DNA of 64,000 nt from Atrina japonica (GCA_030159075.1 BROG01000131.1:1114501-1178500), one strand, 5' to 3'. Positions 1-10,605 are shown, counted from the stretch's first letter. Notes: a model not told the origin generated them from the letters alone. A program made the numbers and translations.

Positions 1-948
1 TATACGTACAACACTCCACCAAAGATCACGGAGAGTTGCTCCTGTCAATATTGCTTTGAATAGACAAGAACAAAACATTTCTACAAGATGTATTGTTCCA
101 ATAGTAGATGGAAATAAACTTGAAATTCTCTTTATATCCAAGATGAACATTGGCAAAATAGCACAGCACATTACCATCGCCAACTTCGAAATGTCCAGTA
201 TTATTTCCTACAACATAAATATGTCTATAGTATTGTAATTTAGAAAAGAAAATCAAATTGATTTACGTAATTAATTTTTTGTAGACAATATTAATGATTT
301 TCTTTTATTTAATTTTAATTTTGCCCTTATGTGCATCAAATATGGAAATATATTCATAACAATAAAATTAAAGCTGATTACCATCACAACGGACTCCAAA
401 GCGGGACATTGTTTTTCTACCTCGGCTATATTTAACCACACCATCAGAGATGTGTACATATCGGGTTCAGGTTCTTCGCTAAAATAGAAAAGATATATCA
501 ATGAGAACAATAACAATAACAACGAAAGCAAAACCATCGCTGCCAATGATAACGATAATAATAATAATACTTGGAATAGAAATATTGAAGATGAAAATTG
601 AAATAATGACGATAATAATAAAATAAAAATTTGTAGATATAATACACGTACTTTCATTATATCATAAAACATTTGATAGAGTAATAAAATGATAAATAAT
701 AGTTAGGTATTGATAATTTTGTTTCATCTCTACGACATATCTGGCTACTCTATATACCATAAAGTTTTAGCAGTTTACCAGTTATTATATTCAAGACAAA
801 AAGCTCGAACATATCTTTTATTATACGCGAAGATAAAAAAAAAATCGTACCACTGAAGGTAAAAAGAAACATCGTATGCACAGAGTCCAACGAATGTTGC
901 AATAAAAGCCAGGAAAGACATTTTTGTTATTTTGTTGAGCGATCTCAT
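1..948 (-). CDS. Candidate 5' exons of a small secreted protein (speculative)
   Basis: On the minus strand an ATG at 948, with a second in-frame ATG at 921, opens a frame containing a signal-peptide-like segment: basic KITK, then MSFLAFIATFVGLCAYD. A GTAC donor ends this exon at 851 (98 nt, phase 2). A TTTTAG acceptor starts a second exon at 478; its frame fits the phase and it ends at 421 before GTAGAA, phase 0. A third exon could start at 207 after TTGTAG and stays open in phase 0 to the window edge. Acceptor, donor and phase agree, but the second exon is only 58 nt and the family is not recognised. Changes between copy 1 and copy 2 in the third exon show no third-codon-position bias, so selection on a protein is not supported there. 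In copy 2 the signal peptide is frameshifted. It may be a real gene start, a decayed gene or chance. Confidence 0.25.
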
Positions 949-1034
949 CTTGAAGCATGTAACGCTAAAAGATCTACTGTGTAGTAGTCAAGAGGACCAT
1001 AATGCAACTCGACGTCATCGCAACACATGATCTA

Positions 1035-1042
1035 TGACGTCA
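1035..1042. promoter_or_regulatory. CRE-like palindrome TGACGTCA
   Basis: A perfect TGACGTCA lies about 87 bases upstream of the minus-strand ATG at 948. The same octamer sits at the matching place in copy 2 (11282-11289). This is the consensus for CREB/ATF factors. Its conservation between two diverged copies fits a promoter role but may simply reflect shared ancestry. Confidence 0.35.
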
Positions 1043-1289
1043 CATAACTAGTACACTGTAAAAAAACACGTTTTATTGGCAGACGTACGTCCAGTCTTTG
1101 GGTCTAATATTTCATCATTCTTTTCGTGAACCATCTTATAAAATCCTAGTATATGAAAATATAGGAAGACCAAAGGTGATAAAAAAACGATAGAGAGGTA
1201 AATGATAACAAACAAACAATGAAAATTAAATGAAAAACACATTTAAAACTTTTTTTCGTGTGTCTATTATAAAAAAACACATTTTATAA

Positions 1290-1860
1290 ACTAAGACGAT
1301 ATCGTTTTTGTCGTTAGTCAGTTGAGCTCCAGTTTAAAAGTATGCGTATATACCACAGAGAAAGTGGTATTAATGGTAAATCAATATCTAAAAAGTATCG
1401 AAATCCGTTTAAGCACCACTGTAAAAAAAGACTAGATGAGCTTTATAAAAACATTTTTGAAATTAAATGGTGTTAGTGCTATTGCTTTTAGAACGGAATC
1501 CTGTACTAGGTTTATGGCATATAAACGGTCCAATTACGACCTAGTGGTTATAAATATTATAAACATACTACCACATAATAATTCAAGACGATATCGCTGT
1601 CAATTAGACTTCACAGTTGAGCTCCATTTAAAAGTTATGCGCCTATTTCTGGTATTAATATCTCTAAAAGTATAGCCGAAATCCGCTAAGCATACTATCT
1701 GAGCTTTAGAAAACAGAATTTAAATGGTGTTAACAGTGCCACAATATTTTATTAATATCAGTGGCCCGCCAGCTACCAGGTTTAGGTATTGGACTCAAAC
1801 GGTCCACCAGCATGGCTGACCTAGTGGTTATAAATATGTATACCATTGTGCATGGTATCA
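1290..1860 (+). repeat. Dispersed repeat R1, two partial units
   Basis: R1 is a family of about 300-420 bp seen at least seven times here. Shared landmarks in order are ATAATACCAAAGTTATAATG, CAAGACGATCGTTTCTGTC, CAGTTGAGCTCCA, GTGGTAT, AGCCGAAATCCG, TAACCACTGTAAAAAGATGA, TTAAATGGTGTTA and a Y-rich block ending near GGTCCACCAGCA. This stretch holds a first incomplete unit (about 1300-1550) and a second (1550-1860) in the same orientation. No coding frame and no convincing terminal inverted repeats were found. Confidence 0.65.
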
Positions 1861-2159
1861 CCTAATCGAATGTTTAAAGCATTTGAGGTTAAACGGAATC
1901 CTGTAGTGTCAAAAATAATTACATTTATAGGCCTCCACATAATGATTTGTATCTGGTAGTTATAATCATGTGCCAGTGTTTTTAGTATTTGGGAAACTTT
2001 TGGTCGTTTTGCAACGTTAAACTCCAGTTCAAAAGACATTGATTTGTAGTTAAAATGTGAGTGTTTTTAAAAACTTTTTTTTTACAACGGGAGATTTGGT
2101 TATTTGTTTTATCTTATATAACTGGCTGAATTGCTGTTTTAGACGCAGTAGTCTTTTTT
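1861..2159. other. No recognisable feature
   Basis: A+T-rich sequence between R1 and the degraded duplication fragment. A minus-strand open frame covers 1821-2039 but overlaps the repeat and has no homology I recognise. Confidence 0.4.
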
Positions 2160-2490
2160 CAAGAACATATTCCGAGCACACCAAAAAGTCGAATTGCATC
2201 CTGAGAATTATTGACTTGAGTTCCGTCAATCTAATTAAAAATCAATCTCTTATCGCCCCCGCTTTCTGATGTGTTACGTAGAGGATCGATCTCAATCCTC
2301 TATGGAATCACGTGCGGTTTACCTATCGTAGATGTGTGTTGTTCGATCAGTAAAAATGAAACTTACAAAATTGTATCGGAAAACCTTTAAATTTGTGATT
2401 CGAACCCATCCAGGGTTATGAATATAATTCTGTAGTGTTTATAATGTTAAAAATATTTACATCGCTTTGCCACGTCAAAAGATTTTGTAA
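2160..2490 (+). repeat. Degraded third copy of part of the 46.5/53.7-kb duplicated block
   Basis: Similarity to 46925-47165 and 54360-54700 is visible in order: a block around CAATCTAATTAAAAA, the GATATGT..CG(A/T)AGA(A/G)GATC region, CACGTGCGG, a GTTCGATCA(C/G)T block, and a final TTAAAAATnTTnAC followed by CTTTGCCA. Divergence is much higher than between the two main copies, so this is an older relative of the same dispersed unit. Confidence 0.55.
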
Positions 2491-2580
2491 ATCGCCTTTT
2501 CATTGGTGGAAAATGATACACCACATTCACGCGTCGCCATAACGGATTGCGTTAGATCGTATAGGCTGCATAATATATCA

Positions 2581-2854
2581 GGAGCCGGCCTGGCTCAGTC
2601 GGTAGCGCGCTCGACGCTGGTTCGTGAGGTCGTGAGTTCGAGTCCCGCCGGCGACAGGTTGGTTTCCCGTCTTTCGGATGAGACAGTAAAAACTAGAGGT
2701 CCCGTGTCAAAGTAGGTGTCTGGACGTTAAAGAACCCTCACTGCTCAATGGCCTTGCTCGGTCAAAATTTGAAGCCTTTCACCGGCATTTGGTGACGTCT
2801 GTATACGAGTGAAAAATTCTTGAGTGGGACGTTAAACAACAATAAACAAACAAA
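2581..2854 (+). mobile_element. tRNA-derived SINE, family 1, apparently full length
   Basis: The head carries an A box (TGGCTCAGTCGGTAGCGCG) and a B box (GAGTTCGAGTCC) at tRNA spacing. A conserved body with GACGTTAAAGAACCCTCA follows, and the tail reads TTGAGTGGGACGTTAAACA then an A/C-rich run. Matching 10-bp direct repeats, GCATAATATA, flank it at 2568-2577 and 2855-2864, the mark of target-primed insertion. Its intact duplication suggests a relatively recent insertion. It is not a working tRNA gene. The mobilising LINE is not evident here. Confidence 0.9.
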
Positions 2855-2864
2855 GCATAATATA

Positions 2865-3318
2865 AATTAGCGATTTGAGAGATTTTTAAAAAATTAGATT
2901 GGAGTTCCGAATATTGCTTCATTCTGGTCGAGCGTCTTGAATTAGGATACCAAATTAAAAATAAAGCAGTATGTTGATGAAACTCTGTAGATAAATATTT
3001 CATTATAAATGAGAATTCAAATACAATACCGTGAAAGAGCATCTAAACGTTTATGAAATAATTAATGTATGGTAATTAATACAATTAAATACAATTATCT
3101 GATATCTCTGGCAAAAACTGAATTGGCGATGCCGAGATGCATCACTACATTTTATACATGGGATTGGCACAAAAGGTTTAAGGGACGCCAGATAACAAGA
3201 GTATATATCTGGAGGCCAACATGCAGGTACTCATGGGTCGGCTGCCAGATGAAATACTGTATACCTGGATATTTTCGCTGCTGTGTTATTTTTGCCATTA
3301 GATGAGTGGGCGACTTAG
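2865..3318. other. No recognisable feature
   Basis: A+T-rich spacer between the SINE and MITE-C. Short open frames on both strands show no family I recognise. Confidence 0.4.
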
Positions 3319-3559
3319 AAATTAGGTTAGTGCCGAAGCCCGTTCATGAAGAAATATATCGGATTCCTGAAAATTTTCGTCTCTGGTTTTACTTTCGCCA
3401 TAAATCGCCATCCACTAAATTATAGTGATTTATGGCGAATGCAAGACGGGGTGAATATGTTTCACTCGTAAAAGGGCAAAAATAACGAGAGGCGAAAATT
3501 TTCAGGAATGCCATATATTTCTTACGCGGCGTGAACGGGCTTCGGTACTATCCTAATTT
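3319..3559. mobile_element. MITE-C, about 240 bp with long terminal inverted repeats
   Basis: The left end reads AAATTAGGTTAGTGCCGAAG and the right end, reverse-complemented, AAATTAGGATAGTACCGAAG. The inverted match continues inward through CCCGTTCA, AAGAAATATAT and ATTCCTGAAAATTTTCG, giving arms of roughly 60-70 bp with small gaps. The interior adds an AATCGCCAT..ATGGCGA palindromic core. There is no coding capacity, so this is a non-autonomous DNA element. The transposase superfamily was not determined. Confidence 0.8.
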
Positions 3560-4116
3560 GTGTACGTCGTATGTAACTGGTTCTTTCAAACTGTGTTTTT
3601 TATAAGAAGTATTAATAGTTTCAATACAATGTATCATAAAATTTCCACCTAAACATGTTCCGCCCACGAATACATGCATGCTCGAATTAATATAAACGCC
3701 TATATTGAATCATTGTTTTAAAGCTCCGAGACCGCTCATTTTAGCTAACAAGAGATACAATATCGTAAAAAGTTGTCAGATTCACACATAATATAAATGC
3801 TGTGCTGTTAGTGCAAATGTTCCCATTTACTTGTACTAGACAGAAAGTATACAGGGACACCAGGATTGAAAGAAAGTGCCATTATTAAATCTATATTTCG
3901 CTATATAGATGATGTACCCTAAGTAATTCAGAATTTGTCTTATAATTCAGTTACATCTGTTTAAGCATTGTTGATACAAGCTACGATTTGATTTGAAATG
4001 TCAGAGCACCTAAAATGATCACTAAGACCCCGGATCATGAAGCAATCTTGAGACTCTAGCAAATATTTAGCGCACATAGTCTTAGTGTTAGAAATGAGAT
4101 ACACATCTTATAATCT
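3560..4116. other. No recognisable feature
   Basis: A+T-rich sequence with no open frame of note, no long repeat and no RNA gene signature. Confidence 0.4.
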
Positions 4117-4200
4117 TATAATGTTCTGTTTCTAGTCACTTATCACTAGATATTTTATATAAAATTTTTATCAAGTGACTGGAGATAGAACATTGTAATG
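4117..4200. repeat. Short imperfect fold-back
   Basis: The left arm around ATGTTCTGTTTCTAGTCACT pairs with a right arm whose reverse complement is ATGTTCTATCTCCAGTCACT, with an A/T-rich centre. It resembles a deleted MITE reduced to its termini. Confidence 0.55.
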
Positions 4201-4446
4201 GAACCTTTCATGTTAAACCGATATGGATTAAGATTTTTCTAAATGATAAAAATATAATATAATGTAATTGATCTACAATATTTATTTTGCAGTTTAATAC
4301 TTATACGTAAAATGATATTTATACATTGTGTATATATATATTTTTAATTTTATGGATGTTTTTTCTTGGTACGTAAACTTAGATGGATATCATCATTGAA
4401 ATTCTAAACTCCTCAAAACCTAAGTTAATAATCTTTTTACTTACTA

Positions 4447-4635
4447 GGTGGATGACAATGCCATTGCAAATTGCCATATTTCTGACATTCCTCTCACGTC
4501 TAAATGTGTCAAAATCCAACCGCAAAGTGCACATAGACTAAAAAGATACCATCTTAACATACCCTGAGTCAGATCTAGGGGTAATTTATCTTTGTAAACT
4601 TTCGACAGCCAAGTTACTATATGATGAACTGCCAT
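4447..4635 (-). CDS. Unrecognised open frame ending at a strong splice donor
   Basis: A 63-codon minus-strand frame starts at 4635 with ATGGCAGTTCATCATATAG and runs to about 4447, where the sequence becomes CACCTA|GTAAGTAAAA, a near-ideal donor. The product would contain a hydrophobic stretch, WYLFSLCALCGWILTHL, that could be a membrane segment. No acceptor, promoter or related copy was found, and I recognise no family. It may be an isolated exon, or chance. Confidence 0.2.
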
Positions 4636-4962
4636 TTGTTTTCATGAAGATTGGATTGCGGACCACATGAAAAATATATTCATTATCCCCTTAGTTTCAG
4701 CAATAACTCATTTTCATATTACCCAAAAGAAAAGTGAGATTCTCTCTCATTAAGGATCTAGAGTCAGCTCTATGTCTTCTAAAAGAATCTTTGTCAAAGC
4801 GTTAATGAATCAGAGTCCGTGGAACCAAACATTTAAGTAACAATAAATCACGTGCGTTTACAAACTCATTGACATAAATCAAAATCTCCGACTTATCGAG
4901 GATATCGAAAATAACAAATAGTTTTTGTGCCGTCCAACTGATGAGTCTGACAATTCAGACAT

Positions 4963-5085
4963 TCACTGAAATTGTCAAACGATGCTTTTGTCCCACCGGT
5001 AATCTCAAATGAGACAAACTTTGTAATAACAGCATATGAAGAAATTGGTGACATTGTTTGCAAGAACTATCTTAAAGCAGAGCTA
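4963..5085 (+). CDS. Codon-like open stretch after a possible acceptor
   Basis: After a CAATTCAG acceptor-like site at about 4962, one plus-strand frame stays open across roughly 40 codons, including PPVISNETNFVITAYEEIGD, and runs into the end of MITE-A at 5089. Its balanced residue use is unlike the surrounding A/T-rich frames. It has no ATG, no clear donor and no recognised family. It could be an exon remnant cut by the MITE. Confidence 0.2.
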
Positions 5086-5088
5086 CCT

Positions 5089-5488
5089 CGACCCGAAGTC
5101 ACCAAATTTAATCAGTACTCTAGCTCAACTAACTTTTCATGATTTTAAGATAAAATCATGTGAACTTCATTCTGTAACTGAACATGTTTGTATATTGTTG
5201 GCATACAATTGTAAATAATGGTCAAAATTAATACCCATTTGAAGGAAAATTCAGAAATATTAAAAAAATGTTTGAGTACATACTCAAATTTTGAATACCG
5301 TGTTCAACATATTATTCATTTTTGACAAGAAAATCGTCAGTGTGACGCAAAAAATTATAAAGGAATGATGGAAAATATTGATATGTTTCCTAATCACTCA
5401 AACCTAAAAGATTAACACTGATTATATAGTCAAAATAATGAAATATAAGTTGAGATTGAGTATTGATAAATTCAGTGACTTCGGGCCC
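5089..5488. mobile_element. MITE-A copy 1, about 400 bp
   Basis: The terminal inverted repeats are about 55 bp. The left end begins GACCCGAAGTCACCAAATTT and the right end, reverse-complemented, GGGCCCGAAGTCACTGAATTT. Both continue through a CTCAACT block and TTTCAT. The interior is A/T-rich and non-coding and includes inverted TTGAGTACATACTCAA-type motifs. Other copies lie at 7794-8186 and 13034-13350. Confidence 0.85.
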
Positions 5489-5699
5489 TGTTCGGTAGAA
5501 GCTGTTGATTCGTCTAGTATGTAGATTGCGATTAGGAGATATTCCTTACTTGGCTTTATATGGACTTGACCGTGGACTAAAGGCGAGTGTGACTGGTCGT
5601 CAGTGAAATATTCTTCCTCCATGGCACCTGGTCCCACCTCTTGATCTCCTGTAGGTCTATGTTTATCTAATGCTCACTAACTTTGTAACTCTTATGTTT
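5489..5699. other. No recognisable feature
   Basis: A short stretch around 5575-5655 resembles a badly decayed piece of the Penelope-like tail (GTGGACT, CCATGGCACCTGGTCCCACC, TGATCTCC), which suggests an old insertion here. Confidence 0.4.
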
Positions 5700-6115
5700 C
5701 TTTATGTTTTTGCTTTATGATGAAGTCTAATTGACAGAAACGATATCGTCTTGAGCATTATAACTTTGGTATTATGTTTACAATATTTACAACCACTAGG
5801 TCCCCGAGGATATACATAAACCTAGTACCTGGTATTTCGGTACCAACTGTGCATCTTATACTAAAGTAATATTTGGCACTGTTAACACCATTTAAATTCG
5901 AAAATTTTCTATTGCTAAGATAGTCAATTTTTTTACATTGGTTACTCTTGGACATATTTCGGCTATAATTTTAGAGATATTATTTGGCCTTGTATGACAC
6001 CTCTTTATCTTTAGAAAAAACACATGGTTTTCAAATTGGAGCTCAACTGATGAAGTCTAATTGACAGAAACGATATCGTCTTGAGCATTATAATTATGTT
6101 TATAAATATATACAT
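5700..6115 (-). repeat. Dispersed repeat R1, minus orientation, with a duplicated end
   Basis: Read on the minus strand, the landmarks follow the R1 order: ATAATnCCAAAGTTATAATG, CAAGACGATATCGTTTCTG, GGTACTAGGTTTATGTATAT, TTTAAATGGTGTTAACAGTG, AGCCGAAATA and GTTGAGCTCCAATTTG. The CGATATCGTTTCTGTCAATT end occurs at both borders (about 5735 and 6070), so two units abut head to tail. Confidence 0.65.
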
Positions 6116-6597
6116 TTCTTCGCATGGCTTTGTATTTTGGGAGACGTAACTATGAAAACATCTACGTAGAAAATGTCAAAAGGAAGGGGAGACACCTTCA
6201 CAGATAGCAACTGTTATTGAAATCGATTTCGACACTGATTTCTATTGGCAGAAAAATATGATATTTGTGAGGAGTACGAGGCACAGAAATAGAATACGAC
6301 AACTTTGGAAAAAATACTTAAAGAAAAAAATACCAATGGATATTGGAAACTCCAAGTAAATTAAAATATGACAAAGTGGGTATACATATACATGTAATAA
6401 CGGTTTCAAAACGTACAGAGAAATGAAAACATGTAATCGAAAGGTACAAATATAGACAATATAAATCCAATGCCACAATATGTTTTGCTCTACTAAATGT
6501 CATTATTGTCAAAAGCGAATATATATAAGGTCAATAATAGTAATAATCAAAACATTTGAATGATGTGACCCTACCAACCTACCTAAAAGCCCGACTC

Positions 6598-6627
6598 AAA
6601 ATGCCTTCTTTATTTCGAAGGCATTTT
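6598..6627. repeat. Perfect hairpin, 11-bp arms
   Basis: AAAATGCCTTC is followed by an 8-base spacer and its exact reverse complement GAAGGCATTTT. No flanking duplication or associated gene is evident. Confidence 0.6.
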
Positions 6628-6678
6628 AAAGTATTTTCTATTTGAAAACGAAACTAGTATACTATATATTGATGTTTT

Positions 6679-6693
6679 TTCTCTCTTCTCTCT

Positions 6694-6738
<45 letters not shown>
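6679..6738. repeat. (CT)n then (GA)n microsatellite
   Basis: A short CT run switches to a pure GA run at about 6695, so the tract can fold on itself. Confidence 0.95.
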
Positions 6739-6739
<1 letters not shown>

Positions 6740-7004
6740 AGTTATAAAAGTAGTACTGATTTTTCCTTGTTTTGGTTGCTTTTAAAATTTTGTATTTAAA
6801 TATCATCTTGCGAATTTCTAGAGTTTATTTTTTTATATGTTTCAGTTTATTTATAATTCATGTTGATCTGGAATTTATAAATTAAGAAAACAGTTTTCTA
6901 TTTCCATTTACATTATGATACTAAAATATATGTAGAAAATTTACATAAAATGTTCTATCTCCAAAATGAATATATTTATTCTGAAGATACTTATGAGTTC
7001 CGAG

Positions 7005-7150
7005 TCTGGCACTATAATACTTGAGAATTTACTCAAGTATGAGAATATTCTAAACTTGGTCTGCTCAGCCAATCAGTTTTTCAGAATTTCAGAAAGTTGA
7101 GTAAACATTTTAGACATAAACAATTCTTAAGTTTTATGGTGCCAGTGCCT
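7005..7150. mobile_element. MITE-B copy, about 145 bp
   Basis: The left end reads GGCACTATAATACTTGAGAA and the right end, reverse-complemented, GGCACCATAAAACTTAAGAA. The interior has ACTCAAGTATGAGAATATTCT and the shared core CAGCCAATCAG. Relatives lie at 46512-46630, 53743-53880 and 53872-54022. Confidence 0.8.
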
Positions 7151-7224
7151 GTGCAATGAAAAGTTAAATCTAACAACAATTTAATATGATATTTGATGAA
7201 AAACTATATGCCCCTGTCCCCTTC

Positions 7225-7490
7225 CTGACGGTTTAGAGAGGTCATGCCCACCTCTACCTCCCATACCTTGGGCGTCGCTCAGAAACTCCCAGGAAGCCCA
7301 GCAGTCAAAAACAAATATGGTCCCAAGATGCCAGTTTTATACCTTTTGTCCCCTTTATGAGGGCCTAGGGCATAAGTGGCATAGTACATGTGAAAGGTCA
7401 TGCACACCTCTAACTTGCATACTTTGTGCGTCGCCCAGAAACCCCCAGTAAGCCCAGCAATCAATAAGAAATATCGGTCAAATTTATCCC
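7225..7490. repeat. Tandem duplication, unit about 165 bp
   Basis: Two diverged units share GTCATGCnCACCTCTA, then a C/T-rich block ending GGGCGTCGC/GTGCGTCGC, CAGAAAC(T/C)CCCAG(G/T)AAGCCCAGCA and a following TCAA. Both include CC(T/C)TT(C/T)(C/A)TGA(C/G)GG. This is locally G+C-richer than its surroundings. No transposon ends were found. Confidence 0.65.
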
Positions 7491-7793
7491 AGTGTCTATA
7501 CATGCGTCAAAATAACCATCATCAACCTTTTACTTCTTTTTAAATGTAATCTACGTACAACATAACAAAAACCATGAATAATTCTATAAAAGTTATAAAT
7601 TGAAACTGTACAACATAAAGAATCATTTAAAATAATAGAATATAATAACGCAAATGTATTAGGAATACGCCGTAAAATTTGTGAAACGAACGCACCCTAT
7701 CTCATGACTATTATTGACGGTTGGTATTGACTGCTGGTATTGACGCCTGGCTTGACACTAGTGAGTATACCCATGTTAAAAGTACGAGTTCCA

Positions 7794-8186
7794 GGCCCGA
7801 TGTCACCATATATCCTCAGTACTCAAGCTCAACTAACTTGTAAGTGCTTTAAGGTAAACACGCAAAATTCATTTTGTAACTGGACATGTTTGTATATTGA
7901 TGGCATACAATTGTAAATATTGATAAAAATTATTACTCATTTGAACAAAACTTTAGAAATATTGAAACATTGTTTGAGTATGTATTCAAATTATGAGTAC
8001 CATACTCAACGTATTTAATATTTTTTTGCAAGAAAATCATGAGTATGACGCAAAAATTTATATGTGAATGATGGAAAATAATAATAAGTTTCCTAGTCAC
8101 TCAATCCCAAAAGTATTACAAACGATTACATAGTAAAATAATGATATAATAGTTGAGCTTGAGTAAATTTGGCGACTTTGGGCCCC
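7794..8186. mobile_element. MITE-A copy 2
   Basis: It is homologous to 5089-5488 along its length. The left terminus is GGCCCGATGTCACCATATAT and the right, reverse-complemented, GGGGCCCAAAGTCGCCAAAT. Both inner arms carry a clear TACTCAAGCTCAACTA, better preserved than in copy 1. It is non-coding. Confidence 0.85.
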
Positions 8187-8664
8187 AGACACCTGATTCC
8201 GTAACACTGATTTTCTCAGAAAAAACAGAATGGCACATAGAACACTCGGTGAGCAACTGATAAAATTATTTACTGACTTTTCATAATTCAATCAAGTCGA
8301 TGGTACAGTTAGGCTGGTAGGGTACTAAACACTGAAATTAATGGCATGCAGGAAATGTTGTTTATACACAAAATGCACTCAAATTTGGTTTCGTTTGATA
8401 AATGTTTTTCAAATGCATGATTAATTGAAATGCATGTACAAAGTCTAAAGAGTTATCCTGCAATACAAGTAAAATTAAGAAAGTTGAACTTAATCCCTTA
8501 CTTCAGTGTCTTTGCTTAAACTTGCCAAATACTACAGGAAAATGCGTCACACGAGAACATGTAGCATTATATATAACTCACTAGAGAATTAAATGAAGGT
8601 ATGGATTGAATTAATGTTGTAGTTAATCAATTATGTGAATGCACATAAAATCATAAAAGTGACG
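8187..8664. other. No recognisable feature
   Basis: A+T-rich spacer with no long open frame, microsatellite or repeat matched elsewhere in the window. Confidence 0.4.
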
Positions 8665-9186
8665 AGCCTATGCATACAACACTCAAATATCATAGAGAGC
8701 TGATCCTGCCAACTTCGCTTTGAATAGACAAGAACAAAATCCCTCTACAAGATGTAGTGCTTCAAAAGCAGAAGGAAATTTACTCCAAATTTTCTTTATA
8801 TCCAAGATGAACATTGGCAAAAAAGAACAGCACATCAATACGTCGACATCGTTATGTCCAGTATTAATTCCTACAACATAGATAGATGATTTCTGTAATC
8901 TATACTTCTTGTAATTCTCTGAACAAATATTATGTATTCGAAATTTTGAAATGTTGTTTTAAACATTTTGCCTACATGACATACTAAGATAACGGTAAAT
9001 TTGTTGTTATTTCAAGGAAATGAAATTGATTACACAATTTCAAATTCTTTAAGACGAAGAGTATCCTTAATTTCATTTTCATTTTATTCACCTTTGCGTT
9101 AGATATGAAAATGCATGTATTTTCATAACATTAAATCTTAAAGCTAATTACTGTCACAACGGACTCCAAAGTATTGTTTTTCTACC

Positions 9187-9209
9187 TCAACAACAACAAC
9201 AACAACAAC

Positions 9210-9253
<44 letters not shown>
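9187..9253. repeat. (CAA)n(TAA)n microsatellite
   Basis: Eight or so CAA units run into about fourteen TAA units. It lies where copy 1 has its second candidate exon, so it marks local loss of that sequence. Confidence 0.95.
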
Positions 9254-9254
<1 letters not shown>

Positions 9255-9362
9255 TATGATAATGATAATATTGAGAATAATTAGCATAATGACCATAAAA
9301 TGAAATGAAATGTTTTCGTGATAATATAAAACTATTTAATAGAGTAATAAACTGATTTATTG

Positions 9363-9474
9363 AAGGATTGTTTTTCATTTTTTAAACATCATCGGGGTAT
9401 AAAAGCAATTGCTCATGGATAAAATTTTGTGCTTTTATACCCCAATGATGTTAAAAAAATGAAAAACAATCCTT
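9363..9474. mobile_element. Fold-back element with 43-bp arms
   Basis: The left arm AAGGATTGTTTTTCATTTTT through CATCATCGGGGTATAAAAGC is mirrored by the right arm almost perfectly (one substitution and one length difference in a T run). The loop is about 25 bases. Copy 1 of the surrounding paralogous segment lacks it: homology resumes just before 9363. It is therefore an insertion. A (TA)n run follows at once. Confidence 0.85.
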
Positions 9475-9497
9475 ATATATATATATATATATATATA
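9475..9497. repeat. (TA)n microsatellite
   Basis: A pure TA run directly at the border of the fold-back element. Confidence 0.9.
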
Positions 9498-10389
9498 CAT
9501 TATATACATTGTTCACTGAAACTGTAGTCCACTGGATACTAAATTCATTCCAGAATACTGACTTTTCGGAGGATGTTTTCATATGACGTAATGGCTCAAC
9601 AGCTGTTTTGACATGAGAAGTAGTTCTCTTTTCTGATCGCAAATACCAAATGAAATTAAAGTTTAATTTCTTTTTTATATCACTTTGAAAGAAACTAGTG
9701 ATATGGACAATTTTGAATACTTATTCTCAGATTTAGTTCGCGATTATTAATATTCGTCCGGTGGATTAAATGTGTCAGAAGAGAATTGTTCGAATGGGCC
9801 GTGTGCAAATGGCTGATAGACCGACCATGTGCGATTTGGATAGCAACAGATGATTGTTGTTTATAACAAATTTTCGTTTGAATTCTGATATTTTATCAGT
9901 AGAATATACCACAGAAAGTTTGAGTGTGACTGGTAATATTCGTTCATGACAACTGCAGGTAGCCATTCGACTGTACTTGACATTTTTACCAATCTCTGAA
10001 TCAGCTAGGAAATGCCGTATCGGTGATGTTTTCGTACGTATTTCAGTATACTGTATTGGCTAGACCACTAGCAAATCCTTCAAATCAATTGAAACAAGAC
10101 AAATGCAGATTATGTTGTGAAATAACAAACTTTTATTTGTTTGTTTAAAAGATCATTATCGATACACCTTCGTTATGGAAAATCCATGTAGGCCTAGATT
10201 ATAAAGTATAATATGTCCATATGTTGTTATGTAGGTCAATTCAGACTTCAGTATTTACCAGCTGATCATATATTTTATAATGCGAACACGATAGGTCTAA
10301 CTATATAATACAGAGTATCTCGTCAATTTACTGAGAAACCTATGAACACTACTTATGATCGGCATTAACATTACAGGTTGTGAAAACAA

Positions 10390-10605
10390 GATGGACCTGA
10401 CCTAGCAATTAGGCTTATAAAATCTGAGGTGAAATGCGAGTCGATTTCACACGATGCGAGTGACGAATTATCGCTGACAGGAATATATGGTGACGGCAAA
10501 ACAATCTGTTTATCACAGATACTTGACAAAATTGCACTAGACCGAACTCTCCTGAAGCGGATTTTCATTTCTGAGGCTTGTGTTTCTTTTCACAACATGA
10601 CCTAG
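10390..10605 (+). CDS. Codon-like open stretch, unknown
   Basis: A plus-strand frame without stops covers about 67 codons from roughly 10400 to TAG at 10605, including IYGDGKTICLSQILDKIALD. A minus-strand frame of 65 codons (10371-10568) overlaps it, so openness alone proves little. An acceptor-like TTAACATTACAG ends at 10376, but a TGA lies just after it in this frame. No family is recognised. Confidence 0.15.
   Translation, partial: DGPDLAIRLIKSEVKCESISHDASDELSLTGIYGDGKTICLSQILDKIALDRTLLKRIFISEACVSFHNMT

Larger units (their letters stand above)
1..1045. repeat. Paralogous segment, copy 1 (partner at 8.66-11.3 kb)
   Basis: This block matches 8665-11310 in the same orientation in at least four stretches: about 1-215 with 8668-8882, 290-425 with 9070-9190, 640-700 with 9305-9360, and 775-1045 with 11035-11305. 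Order is conserved, so this is a direct duplication and not a set of independent repeat hits. The partner is longer because it carries a microsatellite, a fold-back element and about 1.5 kb of further sequence. Conserved stretches include a TGACGTCA palindrome and a signal-peptide-like reading frame on the minus strand. Confidence 0.8.

Noticed and set aside
24..256. Ig-like domain in the minus frame GNNTGHFEVGDGNVLCYF at 26-256
   Set aside because: Only one cysteine fits. The frame has a stop at its end and is frameshifted in the paralogue, and another phase is equally open.
920..1025. Conserved frame ELHYGP(L/F)DYYTV shared by 0.95 and 11.25 kb as a protein
   Set aside because: Copy 1 has a stop in that frame, and differences show no third-position bias, so shared ancestry of non-coding or leader sequence is enough.
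2581..2660. tRNA genes at 2.6, 33.9, 42.5 and 63.9 kb
   Set aside because: A and B boxes are present, but acceptor stems do not close and each is fused to a shared body, tail and (for two) target-site duplications. They are SINE heads.
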